64,000 nucleotides of DNA from Bog-756 sp963830165 (GTDB lineage Bacteria; Actinomycetota; Acidimicrobiia; Acidimicrobiales; RAAP-2): NCBI GenBank assembly GCA_963830165.1, contig CAWHKZ010000011.1, positions 1 to 64,000 of the forward strand, given 5' to 3'. The notes under the pieces are model-generated. The model did no database searches, was not told the DNA's origin, and saw nothing but the letters and a program-made list of their open reading frames with translations. This document shows, piece after piece, positions 1 to 8,087 of this stretch (the first letter of the stretch is position 1; each line of letters starts with the position of its first letter). Both the position numbers and the translations under genes were made by a program.

Positions 1-1032
1 GTCGAGGCCCTCGGGTGCCCTGGCCCATGACCGACGACGGGTTCGACCCGTGGTCGATGGAGCCCACCACCACGAGCTGCTTGTACCAGATCGGGGTCAT
101 GCTCCACCGTACCGATGCCCTGTTCCACGCAGGGTCAGCACGGTGCCCCGATGTCGGCGGCCTTCAGCGTGGTCGGGTCACCGCACCCGGTCCCCCTGGC
201 GGCCTCGATGACGTACCCGAAGCCTCCCATCAGCATCCGGTCGTCACCGTCCCCGACGGCCCGCTCCCCCGGTCCGGGCAGCCAGCTCCTCGAACGCCGT
301 GGCGCCGGATCCCATCACGACCGCGCCCGCCCCACAGGCGCGTGGGCGGCCTCGGCCTGGTGGGGATAGCGCACGAGCACAGTCACCGGGTTGTCCGGGA
401 AGTAGGCCCGCACGGCCAGAAGGGCGGCGAGGCCGATGATGCCGCCCCCGACGATGAGGATCGGGACTCCCTCGTCCGGTGGGCGGTGGGCGAAACCGGT
501 GCAGAGCGATCGAGATCGGCTCGTGGAGTCCGGCCGCCCTGTCGGGCACGCCGTCGGGGATCGGATGCAGCATCGACCGGTGCCCCAGTACCTGCTCGGC
601 CCATCCGGCCCCGAGCCCCCCGGGTGTACCCGAGCGCCCGGCCGCCGGTCATCACGTGGCTGTCGAAGTGGAGACAGCTCGACGCCCATCCTCTGGCGCA
701 GTTGGCACACGGTGGATCGATGCCCCGGGGCAGACAGGGGATGATCGGGTCCACCGCCACCCGCGTCCCGACGGCGAACGGGCAGTCCTCGCCGGCCTCG
801 ATGATCGTCCCGGCGATCTCGTACCGCCCAGTTCGAAAGGGAAAGTCGGCGATCCCCCGCAAGGTCGGTGAGCCGTCCACGAGCGGGGCGACAGATGCAG
901 GTCGCTGCCACAGATGCCCCCGAGCCCGACGGCCACCCGGGCCCATTCGCCGTTGGGGAAGACGGGATCGTCCACGTCCACCAACGAGGCGGGAAAGGCG
1001 GCGTCGGCGAAGTCGTAGCGAACAGCCTTCAT
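1..1032 (-). pseudogene. Zinc-dependent alcohol dehydrogenase, frameshifted and cut by the window edge
   Basis: The gene starts at 1032 (MKAVRYDF, with AGGTG just upstream) and reads as a medium-chain zinc alcohol dehydrogenase, but only by changing frame at least five times. Recognisable pieces in order are GGICGSDLHL (catalytic zinc region), a cysteine cluster PCLPRGIDPPCANC that matches the structural zinc lobe, the nucleotide-binding motif VGGGIIGLAALLAV, and near the left edge IWYKQLVVVGS, typical of the C-terminal part. The family is usually 340-390 residues, so the 3' end lies left of the window. No single frame gives a working enzyme. Either the gene is decayed or the sequence holds several indels; the downstream neighbours show the same damage. 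Confidence 0.75.
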
Positions 1033-1191
1033 CACCTGGATTCTGCCGCATCCTGGTGATGCCCGACCGGTTCCCGCACGTCCCCGAGATCGCTTCCGGA
1101 TCGAAGGCTGCCGGGTGGAATCCGGCCGTCGACCAGCACTCCCGGCCCCGGCGGTCCGATACTGGTCGCCGGGAACCACCCGGGAGGTGCC

Positions 1192-1563
1192 ATGCCAGTT
1201 CAGCTCAACCACACGATCGTTCCCGTCCGGGACAAGGCGGCGTCCGCCACCTTCCTGGCCGAGATCCTCGGGCTCGATCCACCGAAGTTGTTCGGACCGT
1301 TCCTGTGCGTCGAGACCGCCAACGGCGTCAGCCTCTACTACGACGACCTGGGCGCTCCCGAGCATCACCACTACGCCTTCCTCGTCACCGAGGACGAGTT
1401 CGATGCCATCTTCGCCCGGGTGACGGAGCGCGGACCGCACTTCTGGGCCGATCCTGGACACACACAGGAGAACCGCATCAACACTCACGGTCGCTGGGCC
1501 TCGACTTCGAGGACTCCCTCCGGCCACAACCTGGAGGTCCTCACCCGGCCCTACGGGAGCTGA
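1192..1563 (+). CDS. VOC (glyoxalase/bleomycin resistance) family protein
   Basis: This 123-residue protein has the layout of a single-domain vicinal oxygen chelate protein: an N-terminal LNHTIVPVRD strand with a putative metal-binding His, a central HHHYAFLV segment and a C-terminal PSGHNLEVLT motif carrying the usual terminal acidic ligand. Such proteins bind a divalent metal and act as dioxygenases, isomerases or antibiotic-binding proteins; the substrate here is unknown. The start follows a good ribosome site (GGGAGG, 192 bases into the second kilobase). One stretch, about 1480-1525, reads poorly in frame, while the neighbouring frame gives SLGLDFED, which fits the family better. Two compensating indels are likely. 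Family call is sure, function open. Confidence 0.7.
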   Translation: MPVQLNHTIVPVRDKAASATFLAEILGLDPPKLFGPFLCVETANGVSLYYDDLGAPEHHHYAFLVTEDEFDAIFARVTERGPHFWADPGHTQENRINTHGRWASTSRTPSGHNLEVLTRPYGS

Positions 1564-1712
1564 CCACCGAGCGCCCGAGCCCACGCCCACCGGGAGTCAC
1601 GGGTGGTCACCGCGACGTGAGCCGTTTCTCGGCCTCGCCAACTCCGAGGACGGTCCCGGTAGGGTCCTGGGAGCACGCACGAGCACGAGGACTGGAGCCC
1701 ACACGACGCAAC

Positions 1713-2497
1713 GAACCGTAGAGATCGAGACCGCCTACGGGACCTGCCCGGCCGCACTCAGCACTCCCGACGGGCAGGGTCCCTGGCCCGGGTCGACGAT
1801 GTTCGCCGACGCCGGTGGCATGCGCGACACCATGCGCCAGATGGGCGACCGGCTGTCGACACTGGGCTACGTGGTCCTCTGTGCCCTAGGACTTCTACTA
1901 TCGCAACGGCCCGGACGGGCCCATCGACATGCGCACCGTGTTCTCCGAGAAGGAGTCCGTGGAAAAGATCATGGGCATGATGCGGGGCTACACCGTGGAC
2001 CTCGTGGTGCGCGACGCCGGGACATTCGTCGAGTACCTCCACTCCCTGCCCGAAACGGCGTCGGGGGGTGTCGGTACGACCGGCTACTGCATGGGCGGCC
2101 GACTCTCGCTCATCACCGCGGCCCACCTCGGCGAACGCATCGGTGCGGCAGCCTCCTTCCATGGAGGGAACCTCGCCAACGCCGACGACCCCGACAGCCC
2201 CCACCAGAAGGCGAGCGGCATCAAGTGCGCCGTGTACGTGGGGGGCGCCATCGAGGACCAGTCGTTCCCCGAGGAGCAGAAGGAGCTACTGGAGAAGTCG
2301 CTGACCGACGCCGGGGTCGTGCACACCATCGAGACCTATCAGGCCCATCACGGCTTCGCCGTCCCCGACAACCCGAGCTACGACGCCGACGCTGCCGAGC
2401 GCCACTCCTTGGGAAGGCCACCGAGGACTTCTTCGGATCTGTTCTCGCCCTGCTGACGGCCGAGTCGTTCGGCTGGTTCTACCGGGGCCATGCGTGA
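1713..2497 (+). pseudogene. Dienelactone hydrolase family protein, frameshifted
   Basis: The region encodes an alpha/beta hydrolase of the dienelactone hydrolase family in pieces. The N-terminal part (VEIETAYGTCPAALSTPDG, then MFADAGGMRDTMRQM) lies in one frame. The core with the nucleophile motif GYCMGGR and the histidine motif AHHGFAVP lies in another, from about 1893, and the last residues (ATEDFFGSVLALLT) fit the first frame again. An in-frame TAG sits at the first junction, just before DFYYRNGPDGP. Dienelactone hydrolases open lactones in aromatic ring degradation, but many relatives act on other esters. Length is normal if the shifts are ignored. No clear start codon is visible upstream. 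It is either a decayed gene or an assembly artefact. Confidence 0.7.
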
Positions 2498-2542
2498 GCC
2501 GCTTGCGATGTTCGGCGCTGGGTTCAACGCCAGCAAAGGATG

Positions 2543-2935
2543 TCACCGACCGGTAGCGGCGATGATCAGTCCATTGAGGTGGGCCCCGGCCATCGATCCG
2601 TCGTATGGAGCATCTCCGATTGCGAAGACGCCGCCCGATGCGGACGCCACCCAGTAGCCCTGACCGTCGGCGGTGGCGAAAATAGTCGTCGCCTGATCGA
2701 TACCGTTGAAATCGCTCGAAGGAACGCCGCCCAGGTTCGGTGCCGATCCGAAGGCCGAAACCGACCCGTTGGCAAAGAGGATCCAGTACCCATTGCCAGC
2801 GGGATCGGCGACGGCGGAGGTTACCTCGCCCCGGGACTGTGGGGACGCGGAACCGAGTTTGTTGCATTTCCGAACCTGGTAGACGGTGCCCACGCTTGTC
2901 ACCAACCAGTAGCCCGGAGCACCCGTCGGGCCCTG
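2543..2935 (-). pseudogene. Fragment of a GYW-repeat secreted protein
   Basis: About 125 codons on the minus strand carry three copies of a roughly 42-residue repeat: GYWLVTSVGTV, GYWILFANGSVSAFG and GYWVASASGGVFAIGDA, each followed by a linker such as LGGVPSSDFNG. The same repeat type, in far more regular form, makes up the C-terminal half of the protein at 18612-20606. Such repeats probably form a beta-propeller-like extracellular domain. There is no start codon, signal peptide or upstream domain here, so this is the 3' remnant of a larger gene. It sits between two other damaged genes. Confidence 0.6.
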
Positions 2936-2983
2936 CCTGCTGGCAGTCGGTGGGCAAAGGCGAGGTCCACTAACGTCCCGGAT

Positions 2984-3979
2984 ATGAGCTTCGTCACCCT
3001 GGGAAAGTCCGGATTGAAAGTGTCTCGTGCCTGTCTGGGCACGATGACCTTCGCAATACCGACTGGGGCACCGACCAGCGGGAATCCTCAGCGGATCGTC
3101 GACGCCTTCGTCGGTGGCGGCCACAACTTCATCGATACCGCCGACGTGTACAACGCCGGGGTTTCCGAGGAGTTCGTCGGCCGAGCCATCGCCAACAAGC
3201 GGGATGGAGTCGTCCTGGCGACTAAGGGCTACAACCACATGGAGACGGTCCCAACGACCGCGGTTCGTCCGGCGCCCATCTGACCCGAGCACCCGAGGCG
3301 AGTCTGAGCCGCCTCGGCACGGACTACATCGACCTCTACCAGCTGCACAACTGGGACCACGACACGCCGATCGAAGAGAGCATGGCGACGCTCGACGGCT
3401 TCGTCCGATCGGGCAAGGTCCGCGGCATCGGCTGCTCGAACTTCTACGGCAGCCAGCTGGTCGAAGCCCAGTGGGCCGCCGAACGCCAGGGCGGGGCTTC
3501 TCTGGTCAGCCTGCAGCCCCAGTATTCGCCGATCTGGCGGGACATCGAGCTCGACATCCTCCCCACGGCAACCCGTCACGGCATGGAAAAGATCGGGCGG
3601 TCCCCGCTCGGTGGGGGCACGCTCACCGGCAAGTACACCAAGCGGGACGATCCCCCCGCCGACGCGCGGTTGAGCAGAGGTTCGGACAGGAAGCGGAAGG
3701 GATGAGGACGTCACCTTCACGGACCGCAACTTCGAGATCGTCGCCGAGGTGAGCAGAGTTGCCGGTGACTTCGGTCCGACCCCGACCGCGGTCAGCCTCG
3801 CCCTGGCCCGGGACCGTCCGGGCGTCACCTCCGTCATCATCGGCCCTCGGACCGTCGACCAGCTGGAACAGAACCTGGCGGGATTCGACCTGGAGCTGCC
3901 CCGGGAGTCGGCAAAGGCCCTCGGCAAGGTCTCTCGGCCAGCGGTCAGTTACCCCTGGTACATGCAACTCCAGATGTGA
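2984..3979 (+). pseudogene. Aldo/keto reductase with two frameshifts
   Basis: From ATG 2984 the first 95 residues (MSFVTLGKSGLKVS... FIDTADVYNAG... LATKGYNH) match an aldo/keto reductase. The frame then shifts near 3265 to RLGTDYIDLYQLHNWD and SNFYGSQLVEAQW, and shifts back near 3700 to VIIGPRTVDQLEQNLAG and the stop at 3979. All four catalytic residues of the family can be found in the pieces: Asp in DTAD, Tyr in DVYNAG, Lys in ATKGYN and His in LYQLHNW. The two shifts cancel and the total length, 331 codons, is exactly normal. That pattern is what one expects of sequencing indels or of very recent inactivation. These enzymes reduce aldehydes or ketones with NADPH. Confidence 0.8.
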
Positions 3980-4073
3980 GGCTGATCTACCACCGGTCCG
4001 GGTCGATCGAGCCGCGAGAAGGTCCTGGCTCGCATCCGTACCGGGGTGACAGCTCGAGCGGTAGAACGGAAGG

Positions 4074-5009
4074 ATGATGCGCGTCGGCATATCCATCGGC
4101 ACCGCCTTCTCCACCGATGGACCCGGGGGCCATCGGGATGGCCCGCTCATGGTGATCGACCAGGCGCGGGCCGCCGAGCGTGCCGGACTGGATACGTTGA
4201 CGGTCGGCGACCACCACTCCACCGGCCCGGCCGGGTATGTACAGAACGTGCCGATGCTCGGTCGCCTTCTGGCGGAATGGACCGCCCGGCCGATCGGCTG
4301 CCTGTTTCTCGTCCCCTTGTGGCATCCGGTGTTGATGGCCGAGCAGATCGGGACGCTGGCCGCACTGTCGTCGGGCCCGTTCATCGTCCAGACCGGCCTC
4401 GGTGGTGGTGCAGGCCAGTTCCGGGCCATGGGAGCCGCGCTGAACGAACGGGCGGCCCATCTCGAGGAGGGCATCCTCGTCGTCCAGGCATTGTTGCGAG
4501 GCGAGACGGTGGACAGCGACCTGTTCGCCGTCGAAGGCGCGGGGATCGCCCCCTTGCCGCCCGAGGGGACGGAATGGTGGATCGGCGGCGGCGTGCCGAA
4601 GGCCATCGATCGTGCCGCCCGACTCGGCGGCTGCTGGTACGGCAATGCTGATCTCACCCCCGACACGGCAGCGCGGGATATCGGGATCTATCGGGAGGCG
4701 TGCGCCCGTCATGATCGCCAACCGATCCGCGTCCCGATCCGGAAGGACGTGTTCATCGTGGAGAGCCGGGCGGAGGCCGAACGGGTCGGCGACGCCCTCA
4801 TGGCCGGCGGCTACCGGGGGTTAGATCGCGACGCCGTCGCCTACGGCGACCCCGAGAGCGTGGCCGAGCAGCTCACGGTCTATGGCGAAGCGGGATACAC
4901 GGACATCATCATCCGAACCATGTCACCCCTGCCGCCCGAGATCGGTTCCGATGGGGCCTCCCGCTCGGTTGAGCTTGCCGGTGAGGTTCGCTCACTGCTC
5001 GCCGAGTAG
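4074..5009 (+). CDS. Luciferase-like flavin-dependent (F420-type) oxidoreductase
   Basis: A 311-residue protein with the TIM-barrel signature of bacterial luciferase-like monooxygenases: GISIGTAF at the N terminus, a long ARAAERAGLDTLTVGDHHS helix-strand, WHPVLMAEQIGTL, a glycine-rich LGGGAGQFRAMG phosphate-binding region and WWIGGGVPKAIDRAA. In actinobacteria most of these use reduced F420 or FMN to oxidise or reduce small molecules; which one cannot be told from sequence. ATGATG gives two possible starts (4074 and 4077), both behind a GGAAGG ribosome site. It is intact, unlike all genes to its left. No partner gene is adjacent, so the substrate is unknown. Confidence 0.85.
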   Translation: MMRVGISIGTAFSTDGPGGHRDGPLMVIDQARAAERAGLDTLTVGDHHSTGPAGYVQNVPMLGRLLAEWTARPIGCLFLVPLWHPVLMAEQIGTLAALSSGPFIVQTGLGGGAGQFRAMGAALNERAAHLEEGILVVQALLRGETVDSDLFAVEGAGIAPLPPEGTEWWIGGGVPKAIDRAARLGGCWYGNADLTPDTAARDIGIYREACARHDRQPIRVPIRKDVFIVESRAEAERVGDALMAGGYRGLDRDAVAYGDPESVAEQLTVYGEAGYTDIIIRTMSPLPPEIGSDGASRSVELAGEVRSLLAE

Positions 5010-5029
5010 CCGTCTGGGGCTCGAGTTGA

Positions 5030-5425
5030 CTACGTAGGGGTGACGACAGCGATCGACAGTTGTTGCGCTGCGGTGCTCAATCGTTGGTCGTACGCCACCA
5101 TCCCCTCGAGATCGGGGCCGATCTCGAGGGCGGATGAAATGTGAAGAGCATCGAGCGACCGCAGCCCCGTGGGCTGCAAACGGCCTGCGGATGCGTAGGT
5201 GCCGACACTTGGCAATATGAGCGCGATCGATTCCAGCGCTTCCTCGATGGTTCGGGCACCGATCCCGAGGCGTTGGGCCGCACGGAGCGCCTCGGTGCGC
5301 AGGAGATGAGAAGACCACAGACCGTCATGAGTCAACGACCAATCTCGCATCGCCGTCGACGATTCCTCATCGACGACGAGCTTCATGAACGCCGAAGTGT
5401 CGACATACCAGACCAACCCGGTCAC
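5030..5425 (-). CDS. vapC: PIN-domain ribonuclease toxin, VapC type
   Basis: A 131-residue PIN domain with the four acidic residues of the active site visible: Asp9 in YVDTSAF, Glu45 in RTEALRA, Asp92 in SLDALHISS and Asp113 in YDQRL. VapC toxins are Mg-dependent endoribonucleases that cleave tRNA or rRNA and slow growth when released from their antitoxin. The start codon overlaps the stop of the antitoxin gene by 4 bases (ATGA), so the two are translationally coupled. The RNA target cannot be predicted. Length and motif spacing are normal, and the gene looks functional. Confidence 0.9.
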   Translation of the reverse strand: MTGLVWYVDTSAFMKLVVDEESSTAMRDWSLTHDGLWSSHLLRTEALRAAQRLGIGARTIEEALESIALILPSVGTYASAGRLQPTGLRSLDALHISSALEIGPDLEGMVAYDQRLSTAAQQLSIAVVTPT

Positions 5426-5685
5426 CGCTCCGATCGAAGGTCGTCGAGCACATCGCCCGTTCTCTCGTTGACCTTCACGGGCTCGGGCAACTCCGACGCC
5501 GGACGACGCGCTGGCTGCACTCGCCCAGAAGCGATCAAAGCGCCAGCTCCCGTTGCGGCTGAGGGGGGGGTCAGGACGGCGACCAACCTGCCTCGATCGG
5601 TTACCCCCAATGTCTCACCGCGCTCCACCCTCCTAAGTGCAGAGGATGCGTGTTGCTGAAGCTCTCGCACGCCGATGGTCTCCAT
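5422..5685 (-). CDS. vapB: Phd/YefM-type antitoxin (VapB partner)
   Basis: An 87-residue protein beginning METIGVRELQQHASSALRRV, the classic N-terminal dimerisation and DNA-binding segment of Phd/YefM antitoxins (RELQQ...LRRVERGE, then VTDRGRLVAVLTP). The basic, proline-rich C-terminal tail is the part that would wrap the toxin. The start at 5685 was chosen because family members begin MxxIxVRELxxxxS; an upstream in-frame ATG at 5703 would overlap the promoter. It lies directly upstream of vapC and overlaps it by 4 bases. Like relatives, it probably represses its own operon through the palindrome just upstream. Eight consecutive Gs at 5563-5570 lie inside the gene but do not break the frame. 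Confidence 0.85.
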   Translation of the reverse strand: METIGVRELQQHASSALRRVERGETLGVTDRGRLVAVLTPPSAATGAGALIASGRVQPARRPASELPEPVKVNERTGDVLDDLRSER

Positions 5686-5693
5686 GTGCGTCA

Positions 5694-5707
5694 ATTGTAG
5701 CACTACA
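5694..5707 (-). promoter_or_regulatory. Promoter and operator of the vapBC pair
   Basis: On the minus strand, TGCTACAAT (an extended -10, TACAAT at 5699-5694) ends 8 bases before the antitoxin ATG, so the transcript would be leaderless or nearly so. The -10 lies inside an inverted repeat TGTAG-TG-CTACA (5696-5707), well placed for repression by the antitoxin complex. No strong -35 is visible. The reading is inferred from position and sequence. Confidence 0.5.
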
Positions 5708-5848
5708 TGGTCGACCCGGACAGCGGGGGGTAGTCATGGAACGTGGGTCGCGTGGGTCCTCATCCCGTCCCTGCCAGATTCGACAGGTCTCATCGGAGCC
5801 CGACTGAGCGGGGCCTCACTTCGAGGGGCGGACTAAACCGGAGCCGAC

Positions 5849-6058
5849 GTGCGTCAGACATTCATCGACGGGGCCGACTTCAGCGGCGCCGTCCTCGACG
5901 GCTGCAGTTTCGAGGGAAACGAATACGATCTGGCCCCCTTGTGGACATCAGAGTGTCCGTGCCCTCCAAGCGCCCAAGTCGTCCAGGCGGCCATGAGCGA
6001 GTTTGATCCGCCGGGCTACCTCGCCTGGAGACGGAACCAAGACGAACGCTCGCTCTGA
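5849..6058 (+). CDS. Small hypothetical protein with pentapeptide-like start
   Basis: A 69-residue open frame from GTG 5849. The first 25 residues read as four pentapeptide-repeat units (ADFSG AVLDG CSFEG NEYDL), followed by a unique tail with SECPCPPS. No clear ribosome site precedes it. It may be a short intact protein, but a fragment of a larger pentapeptide-repeat gene is equally possible, since a big protein of that type lies at 8088-9809. No function can be assigned. Confidence 0.35.
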   Translation: MRQTFIDGADFSGAVLDGCSFEGNEYDLAPLWTSECPCPPSAQVVQAAMSEFDPPGYLAWRRNQDERSL

Positions 6059-6221
6059 TGCGCACGTGGTGGGGCGCCTCAGCTCACGCACCTGAGAAAT
6101 TACTGCCGCGCGTCAGGCGGCGATCGATCCCGAGACGCCGCTACTCGCGTTCGCCGGGTCAGCCAACGTCTGCGCCACACCTGAGTCCGGCACGTTCTCG
6201 GCGTGGCACTCGCCCGGAGCC

Positions 6222-7076
6222 ATGGGGAATCCGCCACTTGCGATGCCGGTCACGTGGGAGCATACGAAGGTGCCGGATCGACCTTTGCCCGTCTCGTGGA
6301 TGACCGACATGGACGGAGTGCTCGTCCACGAAGGTCGCCTGATCCCGGGTGCCGATATGTTCCTCGGGGCACTGACTGCCGGGGGGCACCCGTTTCTGGT
6401 GTTGACCAACAATTCGATCTACAGCGCCCGAGACCTCTCGGCACGGCTCCGCAACCTGGGACTCGACGTACCGGCAGAATCCCTCTGGACATCGGCCGAG
6501 GCCACAGCTGCCTTCCTCGACTCCCAGCGACCCAACGGCACTGCGTTCGTCGTAGGGGAGGCGGGGCTCACCTCTGCCCTCCACGAGGCCGGCTACGTCC
6601 TGACGGATCAGCGGCCTGACTACGTGGTCCTGGGTGAGACCCGGACGTACAGCTTCGAAGCCATCACCCGGGCCATCCGACTCGTCGATGCCGGTGCGCG
6701 ATTCATCGCCACCAATCCTGACGCGACCGGACCCTCTCTCGACGGGATCCTCCCGGCCACGGGATCGGTGGCCGCCCTGATCGAACGGGCCACCGGAGTC
6801 TCGCCATACTTCATAGGAAAGCCGAATCCGCTGATGATGCGCGAGGCTCTCAACTCCCTGGGAGCACATTCGGAAACCACCGTGATGATCGGAGACCGCA
6901 TGGATACCGACATCGTGGCCGGGATCGAGGCGGGTTTGTCCACCATCCTGGTGCTGAGTGGCGTAACCGACGAATCTGACGTCGATCGGTTCCCCTACCG
7001 GCCGGGAAGGATCGTGGCTTCGGTGGCCGACCTCGTCGACGAGGTCACCGGCGGTGGATCGACCCAGCCATCCTGA
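6222..7076 (+). CDS. HAD-superfamily (NagD-like, subfamily IIA) phosphatase
   Basis: A 284-residue HAD hydrolase. Motif I is TDMDGVL (nucleophile Asp29 and Asp31), motif II is VLTNNS, the lysine of motif III is in IGKPNP and motif IV is IGDRMDTDI. A large cap between motifs II and III places it with the NagD / phosphoglycolate phosphatase-like class IIA enzymes, which remove phosphate from sugars, nucleotides or glycolate. The start at 6222 has GGAG three bases upstream; an internal ATG at 6243 is also possible and would fit family N termini. It stands alone, with no operon partner. Substrate unknown. Confidence 0.88.
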   Translation: MGNPPLAMPVTWEHTKVPDRPLPVSWMTDMDGVLVHEGRLIPGADMFLGALTAGGHPFLVLTNNSIYSARDLSARLRNLGLDVPAESLWTSAEATAAFLDSQRPNGTAFVVGEAGLTSALHEAGYVLTDQRPDYVVLGETRTYSFEAITRAIRLVDAGARFIATNPDATGPSLDGILPATGSVAALIERATGVSPYFIGKPNPLMMREALNSLGAHSETTVMIGDRMDTDIVAGIEAGLSTILVLSGVTDESDVDRFPYRPGRIVASVADLVDEVTGGGSTQPS

Positions 7077-7439
7077 CCCTGGCCTGGCCCACCCGGTCGG
7101 ACATCTCCCGGTGCGTCAGCGGCGGATAACTCAGCCCACGCAGCTGAGGACGTCCGCAGAGCAAGCCGCAGCTCGTCAGCCCCCGCAGTCGACGGCGACC
7201 TCCAGCGCTACGCAGACTTCCCTCATCCTCGGTTGTGCAAGTTGCCCAATTCGCTCCACCAGAACGGCGATGGCAACACTCTCGACCGAATCGAGGTTGA
7301 CCGCGGGATGGCCGCGGGATCGGGTCCTCGCTCGGATCGAGGATCACTTCGCTCGGCTGGCTGCGGATGGTCGTTGTGCATGGAGCGACTAGAGCGCGAC
7401 GCAAGCGTGAAATTGCGGCATTGCGCGCAGAATGACAAC
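7077..7439. other. Intergenic stretch without a recognisable gene
   Basis: Between the HAD gene and the decayed nucleotidyltransferase-like gene no frame has family features or a credible start. A short plus-strand piece (RIEDHFARLAADGRC, about 7335-7380) resembles a real helix and may be the decayed 5' part of the next gene. Confidence 0.4.
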
Positions 7440-7831
7440 TGGTCTCCTGCGAACTCCCGGTCGAAGCGGCACGATCTCTTGAAGCTGACATCCTTCCCCG
7501 GGATGATCCAGACGGCTCCGAAGCGGACGTCATCGATGGCGTCCTGGGGAGTTCAGCCCATTCGACGAGCAGTTCGGAATCCACGCTGATGGCGTTTCGG
7601 AGACAACGTCACCGGGTTGTGTCTCGAGCGCCACGACCTGTGCATCGCCAAATTGGCCGCTGGAAGAGAGAAGGAACTGGATTTCGTGGGTGCCCTCCTG
7701 CGGGAGGGATCGTCGATACGAAAGTGCTGATCCAACGCATAGGTCTGTCGGCCACACCGGAAGCCCAGCGAGAGGCCATCGAGCACCTCGTGCGTCGGTT
7801 CACGCCCGAGGTGCCGCAGAAGGGATCATGA
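7440..7831 (+). pseudogene. Decayed nucleotidyltransferase-like (DUF6036-type) gene
   Basis: Three frames read together give a sequence like the DUF6036 family of nucleotidyltransferase-fold proteins: ARSLEADILPRDDPDGSEADVIDGVLG, then EFSPFDEQFGIHADGVSETTS, then LERHDLCIAKLAAGREKELDFVGALLREG, and last VDTKVLIQRIGLSAT up to the stop at 7831. The phrase HDLCIAKLAAGREKELDFV is the most diagnostic. At least three frameshifts separate the pieces, and the N-terminal GSQ-type motif is missing. Such proteins occur as accessory or toxin-antitoxin-like genes; the role is not known here. The call rests on remembered family patterns, so it is moderate. Confidence 0.5.
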
Positions 7832-8087
7832 TCATCGCCAAACCGGGCCCACGCCGAGGCATGGGCCACCAGGGGCGTGCGAGGTCGGTACGCAGCGACC
7901 GGCTGCGGAAACGGAACTCCCCGAAGATGCTCAGCTTCTGAAGGTTGAGGACGAACCAGTTGGACGGGCACTCGAACCGATGACCGGCCATCGCCCTGTC
8001 GTCGGCTCCGCAACAGATCCGGTGACGATTGACACAGAATTTCCAATTGCGAACAGGATTGACCCCGGTGAGGTGGGAGGTGCAGGG

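Noticed and set aside
15..1721. A 568-codon open frame on the plus strand over the first 1.7 kb
   Set aside because: It is Arg/Pro-rich, has no domain, and lies antisense to the alcohol dehydrogenase pieces; a typical high-GC shadow.
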